A stretch of DNA of 64,000 nucleotides. Source: Myxococcota bacterium. GTDB taxonomy: Bacteria > Myxococcota_A > UBA9160 > SMWR01. Shown here piece by piece: positions 43,745 through 52,203 of this stretch (its first letter is position 1; the number at the start of each line of letters is the position of its first letter). Position numbers and translations under genes: made by a program. Location: positions 1 to 64,000 of the forward strand of contig JBCCEW010000021.1 in the NCBI GenBank assembly GCA_039030075.1. The letters run 5' to 3'. The notes beneath the pieces are model-generated. The model was not told where the DNA came from. It worked only from the letters and a program-made list of their open reading frames with translations, and ran no database searches.

Positions 43745-44697
43745 GCGAGCGACCGCGCGAGTGCGAGCGCTTCTTCGGAGAGGGACTGGGCGATCTCGGG
43801 TGTTCGCATCAGGGTCTCGGTGACCCGCGTCGCCGGTCCGGTGGCGCCGATGGCGGCGGCGAGGTCCGCGTCGCGCTGGTCGATCACGTACCCGTCGAGC
43901 AGGTCGCCGTAGAAGCGCGCCACGCCGGCGGCGGACACCTCGTGGCCCAGCCCGCGCAGCAACCGATCGGCCGGGCCCTTGACCGGCGCGCCGCCGATGA
44001 TCGGGGACACGGCCACGACCGGGGCTCGGGCGGCGCGGACGGCGTCACGGATGCCGGGTACCGCGAGGATCGGTCCGATCGAGACCACCGGGTTGCTCGG
44101 CGCGAACAGGATCACGTCGGCGTCGGCGAGGGCCTCGAGGACGCCGGGCCCGGGCGTCGCGACTTCGGCCGCGGAGAGGTCGACCCCCACCACTTCGTCC
44201 GGCGCACCGTCTCGCGCCAGGTACTCCTCGAAGTGGAGCTGCCGTCCGCCGCGCAGCGACACCAGGGTGGGGCACGGGTCCTCGGACATCACGAGGATGC
44301 GTGTCGCAACGCCCAGGGCCCGGCGCAGGCCGTCGCTGATCTCGCCGAGGCCGACACCCCGCGCGAGCTCGCGTGTGCGGTGGTGGGAGTGGGCGAAGTC
44401 TGCGTCGCCGAGTCGGAACCAGGTCTCGTAGCCGAGGGTTCCGAGCGCATCGATCACCGACGTCGTGTCGCCTTCGAGGCCGTAGCCGCGCGAACGATTC
44501 ACCCGACCCGCGAGGGTGTAGGTCACGATGTCGACGTCGGGCGATACGTGGACGCCGTAGAACTCCATGTCGTCGCCGGTGTTCACGATCGCCGTGACCT
44601 GCTCGGGCGGAACGGCGCGCACCACGCCCGAAAGGAACCGGGCGGCTCCCACGCCCCCGGCGAGGACGGCCACGCGCGGCGGAGCGGCCGTGGTCAC
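43741..44697 (-). CDS. cofD: 2-phospho-L-lactate transferase CofD
   Basis: A 318-residue enzyme that joins the activated phospho-acid to Fo. It starts at GTG 44697 and has the family motifs VLAGGVGAARFL, IVNTGDDMEFYG, DTTSVIDALGTLGYETWFRL and FAPSNPVVSIGPIL. With cofC and cofE it completes the steps after Fo, while Fo synthase (cofG/cofH or fbiC) is not in the window. The start overlaps the stop of the DUF4124 gene as GTGA. Confidence 0.94.
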   Translation of the reverse strand: MTTAAPPRVAVLAGGVGAARFLSGVVRAVPPEQVTAIVNTGDDMEFYGVHVSPDVDIVTYTLAGRVNRSRGYGLEGDTTSVIDALGTLGYETWFRLGDADFAHSHHRTRELARGVGLGEISDGLRRALGVATRILVMSEDPCPTLVSLRGGRQLHFEEYLARDGAPDEVVGVDLSAAEVATPGPGVLEALADADVILFAPSNPVVSIGPILAVPGIRDAVRAARAPVVAVSPIIGGAPVKGPADRLLRGLGHEVSAAGVARFYGDLLDGYVIDQRDADLAAAIGATGPATRVTETLMRTPEIAQSLSEEALALARSLA

Positions 44698-45233
44698 GGG
44701 GTCGGCGCGTCGCTGGCGCCGCGCTGCTGGAGCAGATCCTGCAGCTCGGCCTGACGGCGCGGGAGTCGTTCGGCGACCGCCCGGAACTCGTCGGTCGAGC
44801 GGAGCTCCTTCGCGCGCTCGGGATCGCTGATGGCCTCTTCGAGCCAGCGCTCGTCGGCGGCGATCGCGGTCTCGAGCGCGAGGATGCGCTCTTCCAGCGC
44901 GGGGTCGGGCGCGGGCGCGTCGACCGGGGCCGCGGCTTCCACGGCGGGCAAGGCATCCGAGTACTTCGCGTCCTCGTCGGTCACGACGTTCCGACCCAGC
45001 GGACGCGCACCCCGCGCGAGTGCGGCGTTGTGGAAGGCGTCGTGGCCCGGCTCGATCTCGCGCACGCGCTCCTGGTAGGCGTCGGGGATGCGATCGCGGT
45101 CGGTCGTGTAGCGAACGTTCCCGTCCTCGTCCGACCACTGGTAGACGGGGTCGCGTGGACCTGCCGGGGAGGCAGACGCGGTCCCAACGAGGGCGATCGC
45201 GAGGGCGAGAGCAGCGGCGCGCGAGGTGTTCAC
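44694..45233 (-). CDS. DUF4124 domain protein, exported
   Basis: A 179-residue protein from the GTG at 45233, which gives a clean signal peptide (SRAAALALAIALVGTASA). A reading from 45269 adds twelve residues ahead of it. Residues 30-55 hold the DUF4124 motif VYQWSDEDGNVRYTTDRDR. The C-terminal half is Glu/Ala-rich helix, probably coiled coil, and contains no Cys. DUF4124 proteins are exported envelope proteins of unknown function. It is the first gene of the F420 operon by a four-base overlap, which may be only shared transcription. Confidence 0.8.
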   Translation of the reverse strand: MNTSRAAALALAIALVGTASASPAGPRDPVYQWSDEDGNVRYTTDRDRIPDAYQERVREIEPGHDAFHNAALARGARPLGRNVVTDEDAKYSDALPAVEAAAPVDAPAPDPALEERILALETAIAADERWLEEAISDPERAKELRSTDEFRAVAERLPRRQAELQDLLQQRGASDAPTP

Positions 45234-45419
45234 GGGACCGAGTCTTGGAGAGGCCGACCGGAGCGTCAAGCGACGGCCGGGGACCGCCGTTCACGCCGCC
45301 GCGGTCCGGCCCGGTCACGCCGCGGTCGGGGCCGTTCCGCGGGGCGCCGCCAACCCCGCGATCCGGCTCGACTGCGGCGGCACGCAGCCCTCGGCACACG
45401 CCTTGCTCTTCCGCGGCGC

Positions 45420-47081
45420 ATGCATGCGCGCGGTGGTAAGCAGGCGAGCCGACGGGTGTCGCACCGACGGGTCCGGTGCTCCCGCCGCATCCGGCGATGG
45501 AGCTGCGGGATCGCCCTCGCTGGGCTGCTCGTCGACCCGGCTGCGGGCGCATCTCCCGACGCGAGCGTCGCCTGGGAACGCAGGGCGCTCCCGGCCGGCC
45601 TGGAGCGCGCGACGGCCGTCGCACTCGTGGTGCCGACCGACGCATCCCAGGCGGCGGCCTGGGCCATCGGGGGGGATCGTGGGGTGGCGGTGGGTGGGCG
45701 CGGCATGGAGGTGGCGCAGGCGGGCCCCGCGGGCCGGGTGCTGTCGCGGGGGCCGGTCCGGTTCCTGCATTTCGACGCGGCCACCCCTGCGCTCTGGATC
45801 GCCGGCGCGACGGGGTTGTTGCGCGCAGACGGGTCCACGATTCGCACCGAACGGGTCGGGACGGGCGAAGCCGCGCGGGTGGTGCACGCCATCGACACCC
45901 AGGGCGACCGACTCGCCGTCGCGACCGACGCCGGCGTGTTCTGGCGTCCCACACCCGATGCCGCCTGGCGCTTGCTCCAGGCGCTTCCATCGGGCGCGGT
46001 GACGCGCGCGATCTGGGATGCCCGGGGTGCCGGGATCTGGGCGCGTGTCGAGGGCGCGCTGTGGTGGGGTGGCACCGACGGAACCCGCCGCCGCGTCGTC
46101 TGGTCGGGCGTCGCCGAAGGCGCGGGCGTCCTGGACATCAGCCGCAACGCTTCCGGGGAGCCGCTGGTCTTGTGGTCGCGCGCGATCGCCGAACGCGTGG
46201 CCGGACGCTGGCGACACGTACCCCTGGACCTGCCGCCCGGCACTCAGCCCGCGTGGCTCCGTGCTTCCGCCGGCCGCTATTGGCTGGCCACGGATGCGGG
46301 GCTGCTCTCGTCCGCGCAGCTCGACGGACCTTGGCTGCGTGCACGGGCGCCCCTCGGTCACGTCGCCGTGTCGGGCCTGGCGGCTGCGGGCGATCGCGTC
46401 CTCGTCGCGCTGCGCTACGGCGTGTGGCTCGGCCGTGTCGGTGAAGAAGAGTCGCCCCGTGTCGGCCCCGGTCCCGCCGCGGTTCGCGTCGAACTGCAGC
46501 GCGTCGGCCTGCCGTCCTCGGATCCACCGATCCGAGCCGTCCAGCGGCGCGCACTCCGCTACGCCGGGCTCGAGCCCGACCATCTCGCGTCGCTTCGGCG
46601 CGCCGCCATGCAGCGAGCCTGGCTCCCCGAAGTGCGACTGCGGCTCGGCCACGGCCGCGATCGCGACCGGCTCCGGGACCACGACGAGGCCTATCTCTCG
46701 AGCGGAAGACGCACCCTGATCGACCGGGAGCGCCGCAGCGGCGAGGGCAGTGACGCCTCGCTGGAACTCTCCTGGGATCTCGCGGGCCTGGTCTACGAGC
46801 CCGAGAGCCTGGACGTGTCGCGCGAAGCGCGCCTCGTGATCCAGCTGCGCGATGACGTCCTGGACGAGGTCAACCAGCTCTACTTCGAACGCCAGGCGCT
46901 GCTCGGTGAGCTGGTGCGGGGAGCCGCCGAGGACCCCGCGCGGGTGCGTCTGCGTGCGGCCGCGCTCGCCGCCGCCCTCGACGCCTGGACCGGCGGTTGG
47001 TTCAGCTCGACATCGATCCCGGGCGTGGCCCCGGATCGCGATTCCGGTCCCGCCCACCCCGCACAGGAAGACCTCCCATGA
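45420..47081 (+). CDS. Exported beta-propeller protein with helical C-terminal domain
   Basis: A 553-residue protein from ATG 45420; a GTG at 45456 is the alternative. The Arg-rich leader RRVRCSRRIRRW precedes a hydrophobic segment with an Ala-x-Ala-like end, a plausible signal peptide. Residues 40-370 show repeating blades of the form TDAGVFWRPTPDAAWRLL and TDAGLLSSAQLDGPWLRA, as in propeller sensors. The C-terminal 170 residues contain PEVRLRLGHGRDRDRLRDHD, LELSWDLAGLVYEPE and DDVLDEVNQLYFERQALLGE, a helix-rich domain I have met in deltaproteobacterial envelope proteins but cannot name. It overlaps the PEP-CTERM gene as ATGA. Confidence 0.7.
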   Translation: MHARGGKQASRRVSHRRVRCSRRIRRWSCGIALAGLLVDPAAGASPDASVAWERRALPAGLERATAVALVVPTDASQAAAWAIGGDRGVAVGGRGMEVAQAGPAGRVLSRGPVRFLHFDAATPALWIAGATGLLRADGSTIRTERVGTGEAARVVHAIDTQGDRLAVATDAGVFWRPTPDAAWRLLQALPSGAVTRAIWDARGAGIWARVEGALWWGGTDGTRRRVVWSGVAEGAGVLDISRNASGEPLVLWSRAIAERVAGRWRHVPLDLPPGTQPAWLRASAGRYWLATDAGLLSSAQLDGPWLRARAPLGHVAVSGLAAAGDRVLVALRYGVWLGRVGEEESPRVGPGPAAVRVELQRVGLPSSDPPIRAVQRRALRYAGLEPDHLASLRRAAMQRAWLPEVRLRLGHGRDRDRLRDHDEAYLSSGRRTLIDRERRSGEGSDASLELSWDLAGLVYEPESLDVSREARLVIQLRDDVLDEVNQLYFERQALLGELVRGAAEDPARVRLRAAALAAALDAWTGGWFSSTSIPGVAPDRDSGPAHPAQEDLP

Positions 47082-47722
47082 AGCATCGAACCGTGACCGC
47101 GTGGATGCGCGGCAGCATCACACTCGGGTGTGTCATCGTCGGCGCTGCGGGCGCACCCGCCGCGCCCCTGATCTCCGAGGTGTTCTACGACGCCTCGGGG
47201 TCGGATAACGGCAAGTCCTTCGTCGAGCTCTACGCGCCGGCGGGGTTCGTCCTCGACGGTCTGGTCGTCGAGGGCATCAACGGCGCCAACGGCCAGGTGG
47301 CCGGCAGCGTCACGCTCTCCGGCACGGTCGGCGCGTCGGGGCTGTTCGTGTTGGCCGACGACCAGGGCGACGGGTCGAGTCTGGTGCTCGGCGCCGACCA
47401 GATCGCGAACTTCGACTTCCAGAACGGACCCGACTCGATCGTTCTCCGGGACGACATGGGTGTGCTCGACGCCCTGGGCTACGGCGACTTCGCTGGCGGC
47501 GCGGTCTTCGCGGGAGAGGGCACTCCTGCTCTCGACGCCCCCGCCGACTCAGCGCTCGCCCGCGTGTTCGCCGATCTGGACACGGACGACAACGCGACGG
47601 ACTTCGAAGTGGCGATGCCGACGCCGGGCGCGGCCGCCTTCGCGGTTCCCGAGCCTGGATCCGGGTGGTTGCTCGGTCTGGGGCTCGCCGCGCTGGCCTT
47701 CCCGCGCAGGCGAAACCGCTAG
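47078..47722 (+). CDS. Lamin-tail domain protein with PEP-CTERM sorting signal
   Basis: A 214-residue exported protein. A signal peptide is followed by a lamin-tail-like (LTD) domain (LISEVFYDASGSDNGKSFVE, then LYAPAGFVLDG). The C-terminus is a full PEP-CTERM signal: VPEPGSG, a hydrophobic helix LLGLGLAALAFP and RRRNR. That signal is normally cut by an exosortase and anchors proteins for surface or matrix export. No exosortase gene is in the window. AGGAAG lies ahead of the ATG, and the start overlaps the propeller protein's stop. Confidence 0.85.
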   Translation: MKHRTVTAWMRGSITLGCVIVGAAGAPAAPLISEVFYDASGSDNGKSFVELYAPAGFVLDGLVVEGINGANGQVAGSVTLSGTVGASGLFVLADDQGDGSSLVLGADQIANFDFQNGPDSIVLRDDMGVLDALGYGDFAGGAVFAGEGTPALDAPADSALARVFADLDTDDNATDFEVAMPTPGAAAFAVPEPGSGWLLGLGLAALAFPRRRNR

Positions 47723-47757
47723 CGGCGGCCCCCTCCCTCCCATCACATGGCCGCCGC

Positions 47758-47791
47758 GGCCCCGGCGCGCTCGCACTCGCGCGCCGGGGCC
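47758..47791 (+). terminator. 13-base GC hairpin after the PEP-CTERM gene
   Basis: GGCCCCGGCGCGC (47758-47770) and GCGCGCCGGGGCC (47779-47791) pair perfectly around an eight-base loop, 36 bases after the stop. No T-run follows. It is a probable transcription stop or mRNA end for the propeller/PEP-CTERM operon. Confidence 0.45.
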
Positions 47792-47830
47792 CTTCGCCGC
47801 CGCGATCCCAGCGCTACGCTGCCGGCGCCG

Positions 47831-48457
47831 ATGGACATCCACCGCGTCTATCGACCGCTCCTGCGTCGGTCTCGCCGGCGTCGCATGCAGCGTTTCGCCG
47901 AACGCTTTCGGCCCGACGCCGCGACGCGGATCCTCGACGTCGGCGGCACCGCCTTCAACTGGGAATTCCTCGCCGAGCGGCCCGAGGTGACGCTCCTCAA
48001 CCTGGCCTCGGGTGACGAGGCCTTGCCCTCGCGATTCTCCCGGGTGACTGCCTCGGGGGTCGCGTTGCCCTACGCCGATGCGAGCTTCGACATCGTCTTC
48101 TCGAACTCGGTGATCGAGCACGTCGGCGACCTCGAGGCCCAGCGCGCGTTCGCGGCCGAGCTGCGGCGGGTCGCCCCGCGCGTCTGGGTCCAGACCCCCG
48201 CCCGCGGGTTCTTCTTCGAGCCCCATCTCTTGACCCCGTTCTTCCACTACCTCCCGCGGCGCTGGCAGCGGCGGTGGGCCCACTGGGGGACGGTCTGGGC
48301 CTGGCTCACCGGCGCGAGCCGGGAGCAGGCGGCGCGCTTCGTCGATGGGACCCGGCTGCTCGACGCGGCCGAGTTCGCGTCGCTCTTCCCGGATTGCACC
48401 CTCCAGCGGGAGCGGTTCCTGGGCTGGACGAAATCCTACGTGGTCGTCCGGGATTGA
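47831..48457 (+). CDS. Class I SAM-dependent methyltransferase
   Basis: A 208-residue enzyme. The SAM motif is ILDVGGTAFNWEFL (about 35-48), and the acidic and post-II segments ADASFDIVFSNSVIEHV and FAAELRRVAPRVWVQ match the Methyltransf_11 family. The substrate is unknown. I use ATG 47831; a longer start at 47747 would run through the terminator hairpin and is unlikely. The 224 bases after the gene, to 48681, hold no recognised feature. Confidence 0.88.
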   Translation: MDIHRVYRPLLRRSRRRRMQRFAERFRPDAATRILDVGGTAFNWEFLAERPEVTLLNLASGDEALPSRFSRVTASGVALPYADASFDIVFSNSVIEHVGDLEAQRAFAAELRRVAPRVWVQTPARGFFFEPHLLTPFFHYLPRRWQRRWAHWGTVWAWLTGASREQAARFVDGTRLLDAAEFASLFPDCTLQRERFLGWTKSYVVVRD

Positions 48458-48681
48458 GGCGGCGGCCGGGCGTGCGGGCGGATCGTGCCCCGGGGGGATC
48501 GCTCAGGTTGCAGCCCCAAGCGCCCGAAACGAAGCGCGATGAGGGTTTGGTGCGCACCGTCACGCAGCGCGCCCGCCTGCGGCGTGGAGCCGTCCTGGTG
48601 GGGGGCGCATCGGTTCGGTCGACAAGCCCGGGCCGGCACGGGAAACTGGCGCTTCGCACGAGACGCGGCTGGGGGGCTCGC

Positions 48682-49254
48682 ATGATCACGGGAGCGAACA
48701 CGAACGTCCGCTACCGGGGCATCCAGTTCCACGTCCAGACCGAGGACAGTGGTCGCTCCAACCCTCACATCATCAGTCACCTCTACCACGGTGGCACGAT
48801 CCTCGGTTCGCAGAAGACCGACTACTCGGAACACCTGGATTCCGATGAGTTGATCCTCGTCGTGCGCGGCCTGATCGATCAGCAGCACGTGGCGATGGTC
48901 GAGAAGCTGCAAGCCGGCGGCTTCGACGACGTGATCGCCGAGCGTCTCGGGGAAACGGCCGCGGAAGCCGGGTTCGCCGCGCCGAGCGAGGTGTCGAAGC
49001 CCGACACCGAGCCCGAGCTCGATGGGCCGCTGCCGCCTCCCCAGCAGACCGAGGCCGACACAGAGGTGGATCACGCCGAGCGTCCCCAGGCCGGCTTCGG
49101 AAGTGCCGAACCCCAGCGTGGTTTCGGTGAAGGGATCATGGGCGCCGAGAAGCCGCTCGACGAGGTGATCCTCGACTACCTCGCCGAGAAGGCACGCGCG
49201 CGCGGTCCGGAGCGCGACTCGGCTGCCGCGCGCAAGATCCGCTCGGGAGGGTGA
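48682..49254 (+). CDS. Unknown conserved protein, first gene of the ftsEX operon
   Basis: A 190-residue protein with GGGGGG ahead of its ATG. The N-terminal 85 residues look highly conserved: MITGANTNVRYRGIQFHVQT, SNPHIISHLYHGGTILGS and a helix VRGLIDQQHVAMVEKL. I associate this pattern with a short unknown family in myxobacteria. The second half is Pro/Glu-rich, then a helix PLDEVILDYLAEKAR. No signal peptide or membrane helix is seen, so it is cytoplasmic. Its TGA overlaps the ftsE GTG. A regulatory role in division or in the FtsEX complex is plausible but unproven. Confidence 0.75.
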   Translation: MITGANTNVRYRGIQFHVQTEDSGRSNPHIISHLYHGGTILGSQKTDYSEHLDSDELILVVRGLIDQQHVAMVEKLQAGGFDDVIAERLGETAAEAGFAAPSEVSKPDTEPELDGPLPPPQQTEADTEVDHAERPQAGFGSAEPQRGFGEGIMGAEKPLDEVILDYLAEKARARGPERDSAAARKIRSGG

Positions 49255-50003
49255 AGGCCGCGCTGCAACGCTTCTGGGGCGGGCGCGGCCAGGCCGAGCC
49301 CCGCGCCGGCATGGGCGAAGCGGCAGCGCAGCTCTTCCACGTCTCGAAGTCCTACGTCGCCGGCAGCTACGCGCTGCGCGACGTCACCCTCGAGTTCGCG
49401 CGCGGCGAGTTCGTGTTCCTGACCGGGCCGAGCGGCGCCGGCAAGACCTCGCTGCTGCGCCTGGTGTTCGCAGAGGAGCGCCCCAGCGAAGGGCAGATCG
49501 TCGTCCTCGGGCGCAACGCTTCACGCTTGTCGCCGCGTTCGGTGCCCGCCCTGCGGCGCCGCATCGGCGTGGTCTTCCAGGACTTCAAGCTGCTGTCCCG
49601 GCGCACGGTCGAAGAGAACGTCGCGGTGGCGCTCGATGTCGTGGGCGTCCCGCGTCGCGCGGCCCGAGCGCGCGTGTTCTCGGTGTTGAAACAGGTAGGG
49701 CTGCATCACCGCCGCTATCAGAACCCGCTGTCGCTCTCGGGTGGCGAGCAGCAGCGCGTGGCGATCGCGCGCGCGCTGGTCAACGAGCCCGACATCCTGC
49801 TCGCAGACGAGCCCACGGGAAACCTCGACCCCGATCTGACCCTCGAGATCATGGACCTGATCGCGAGCACCGCGACGCGCGGGACCGCCGTGATCGTGGC
49901 CACCCACGACCACAGCGTGTTGCAGCGCTATCGCAAGCGCACGATTCGCCTCGAGGGTGGCAAGATCGTCGACGACCGCCCCGCGGCCGGGATCTCACCG
50001 TGA
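49251..50003 (+). CDS. ftsE: Cell division ATP-binding protein FtsE
   Basis: A 250-residue ABC ATPase (GTG 49251; ATG 49311 would give 230 residues, the more usual size). Walker A is GPSGAGKTS, the signature [13 protein letters not shown] and Walker [13 protein letters not shown]-loop and FtsE-specific motifs ([14 protein letters not shown]) are present. With FtsX it uses ATP to control peptidoglycan hydrolases at the septum. The 20-residue N-terminal extension overlaps the upstream gene. Confidence 0.95.
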   Translation: MKAALQRFWGGRGQAEPRAGMGEAAAQLFHVSKSYVAGSYALRDVTLEFARGEFVFLTGPSGAGKTSLLRLVFAEERPSEGQIVVLGRNASRLSPRSVPALRRRIGVVFQDFKLLSRRTVEENVAVALDVVGVPRRAARARVFSVLKQVGLHHRRYQNPLSLSGGEQQRVAIARALVNEPDILLADEPTGNLDPDLTLEIMDLIASTATRGTAVIVATHDHSVLQRYRKRTIRLEGGKIVDDRPAAGISP

Positions 50004-50905
50004 TCGCCCCTCTGGGCCGCGCCGTCTATTTCCTGCGCACTGCGCTGCGCGGGTTGGCGGCGACGCCGGGGACGGCGGTCACGGCGACGCTCACGATCGC
50101 CGTGGCGCTGCTCCTGATCGGTGTGTTCGCGCTGCTCCTGCTCAACATGCAGCGACTGGTGACGGACTTCGGCGAAGCGCTGCAGGTCACTGCCTTTCTC
50201 GAGCCCGGGCTCGAGGCGAAGGAGCGAGATGCGTTGTTGGCGAAGGCGAACGCGCTCGACGGTGTCGAGCGTGCGCGGCTCGTCACCGAGGACGAAGCGC
50301 TCGAGCGCTTTCGCAGCGGGGTCGGGCGCGGCTTCGATCTGCTCGAGGGACTGGAGTCGAATCCGCTTCCCGCGTCCCTCGAGCTGACGCTCGCGTCGGA
50401 GCTGCGCTCGGCGGCGGGCATGGAGCAGATCGCCGAGACGGTGCGTGGCTGGCCCGGGGTCTCCGAGTTAGGGAACAGCGGCGCCTGGGTCGAGGGCTAT
50501 GTGCGCGCGATCGGCCTGGTGCGTGGCGTCGCGATCGGGCTCGGAGGCATCCTGGCCCTGGCCACGCTCTTGATCGTCGCCAACACGATCCGCCTGGCCG
50601 TGGTCTCGCGGCGCAATGAGCTCGAGATCCTGGCGCTGGTGGGTGCGTCACGTGGCTTCGTGAACACCCCGTTCCTGATCGAGGGCGCGTTGCAGGGTCT
50701 GTGCGGCGGATTGCTCGCATGGGCCACGCTGTACGGCCTGTTCCGCCTGGTGCTGCCGAGCTTCGAGTTCGGGCTCGCGCTGCTGCTGGGAGGCGAGTCG
50801 CCCCGCTTCTTCGAGGGCAGCGAGGCGGCGGGGCTCTGGGCCGGCGGCATGTTGCTCGGGCTGATCGGTTCCTCGCTGGCCGTGACCGCCGAGGGTCGAC
50901 GGTGA
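50000..50905 (+). CDS. ftsX: Cell division protein FtsX
   Basis: A 301-residue membrane protein with four helices: one near residues 25-50, a periplasmic domain to about 170, then three helices at the end (GVAIGLGGILALATLLIVAN, FLIEGALQGLCGGLLAWATL, LWAGGMLLGLIGSSLAV). This FtsX layout sends conformational change from FtsE to the periplasmic activator. GTG start overlapping ftsE; its own stop overlaps the EnvC-like gene. Confidence 0.95.
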   Translation: MIAPLGRAVYFLRTALRGLAATPGTAVTATLTIAVALLLIGVFALLLLNMQRLVTDFGEALQVTAFLEPGLEAKERDALLAKANALDGVERARLVTEDEALERFRSGVGRGFDLLEGLESNPLPASLELTLASELRSAAGMEQIAETVRGWPGVSELGNSGAWVEGYVRAIGLVRGVAIGLGGILALATLLIVANTIRLAVVSRRNELEILALVGASRGFVNTPFLIEGALQGLCGGLLAWATLYGLFRLVLPSFEFGLALLLGGESPRFFEGSEAAGLWAGGMLLGLIGSSLAVTAEGRR

Positions 50906-52062
50906 AGCGCGCCACCCGCGCCATGGGGGTGGGACTGGCCGTCCTGGTGGTGGCGACTTCACTCGGCGCCGAGACTGATCTCGAGCGGCTGCGCGGTGCG
51001 ATCGACGCGAGTCGCGACCGCGTCGCGGCGTTCGAAAGCGAGGAGCGCGGTCTGCTCGAAGCGATCGAGGCGATCGACGAGAGCGCGGAGCTGCTGCGCG
51101 TGGAGGCGCGCCGCGCGAAGCAACAGGCGCAGGACATGCAGGAGGCGCTCGGCGCGGCAGAGTCCAACGCGGCGGACGTGCTGGCGCGGCTGGCGAAGCT
51201 CGAGGCGTCGCTCTCGTCGCGCGCCGTGGCGCTCTACCGCGCGGGCGAGCTCGGTGCGGTCCGCATGCTGTTCGGGTCGAGGGATCTCGAGCAGTTCTTC
51301 AGCCGCGTGCAGACCCTGCGCTTCCTGGTCGAACACGACAGCGCGCTGATCGCGGCGCACCGCGAGGAATCGCGCGCCCTGCTCGAAGCCCGGCGCCGCG
51401 TGGCCGAAGCGAGTGAAGACGCACGGCTCGCCGAAGAGACGCTGGCCGAGCGCACCGCGGCATTGGCGACCGAGCGTGAGCGCAAACGCGAACTCGCGCG
51501 TCAGCTGTCGCGCAATCGGGCGCTCGAGCGTTCTGCACTCGGCGAACTCGAGGTCGCCGCGCGCGCGCTCGAGGAGACCGTCTCCGCGTGGGGGGAGCGC
51601 ACCCAGGCCGCAGTGCCGGTCGTCGACGGGCCGGCCTTCACGAGCCTGGCGGGGAAGCTCCCCGACCCGGTCCGAGGCAAGCTGGCCGGGCGCTTCGGCA
51701 AAGTGGTGGACCGGGCGTCGCGAACCGCGACCTTTCGCAAGGGTGTGCGCTGGAGCGCCGCGCGTGGCACGCCGGTGCACGCAGTGGCCGCCGGACGCGT
51801 CCGTTTCGCCGGGCGCTTTCGCGGCTATGGGAACGTCGTGATCCTCGACCACGGGGAGGACCACTTCACCGTCTCGGCGCATCTGGACGAGGTGGCGGTC
51901 GGCCTGGGCGAGAACGTCGCGGCCCGGGAGCGGATCGGCGCGGTAGGAGACAGCGGGTCTCTGGACGGGACCCAGCTCTATTTCGAGGTACGCCGCGGGG
52001 CCGAGGCGCTGGACCCGGCCAGCTGGCTGCGCGCGCTCGGCGGGCGCCGGGCCAAGCGGTAG
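50902..52062 (+). CDS. EnvC-like murein hydrolase activator (degenerate M23 domain)
   Basis: A 386-residue exported protein starting at GTG 50902. The signal peptide is followed by a long coiled coil (about 30-230) and a LytM/M23 domain (about 280-386). The metalloprotease residues are largely lost: the first His/Asp site reads RKGVRWSAARGTPV, and the final HxH site reads LYFEVR with Tyr for His. This is the EnvC pattern: an activator of amidases that is itself gated by FtsEX, not a hydrolase. The operon order (ftsE, ftsX, this gene) supports it. Confidence 0.9.
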   Translation: MKRATRAMGVGLAVLVVATSLGAETDLERLRGAIDASRDRVAAFESEERGLLEAIEAIDESAELLRVEARRAKQQAQDMQEALGAAESNAADVLARLAKLEASLSSRAVALYRAGELGAVRMLFGSRDLEQFFSRVQTLRFLVEHDSALIAAHREESRALLEARRRVAEASEDARLAEETLAERTAALATERERKRELARQLSRNRALERSALGELEVAARALEETVSAWGERTQAAVPVVDGPAFTSLAGKLPDPVRGKLAGRFGKVVDRASRTATFRKGVRWSAARGTPVHAVAAGRVRFAGRFRGYGNVVILDHGEDHFTVSAHLDEVAVGLGENVAARERIGAVGDSGSLDGTQLYFEVRRGAEALDPASWLRALGGRRAKR

Positions 52063-52203
52063 ACTGGGTCCCAGCGTCAAGGCGCCGGCCTGGCAGACCG
52101 AAGACATCACAAAAGGTCGCCGTTTCGTCGCCTTGGCCGAGGTGTTTGCACCCAGCGCGAAGCGCGCGTGACCGTCCGCACGACCGGGAGATCCAGAACG
52201 CCC

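Noticed and set aside
45240-45330. Short direct repeats around TCACGCCG in the divergent region before the propeller gene
   Set aside because: The copies are short and imperfect and fit the simple G+C-rich composition of the region.
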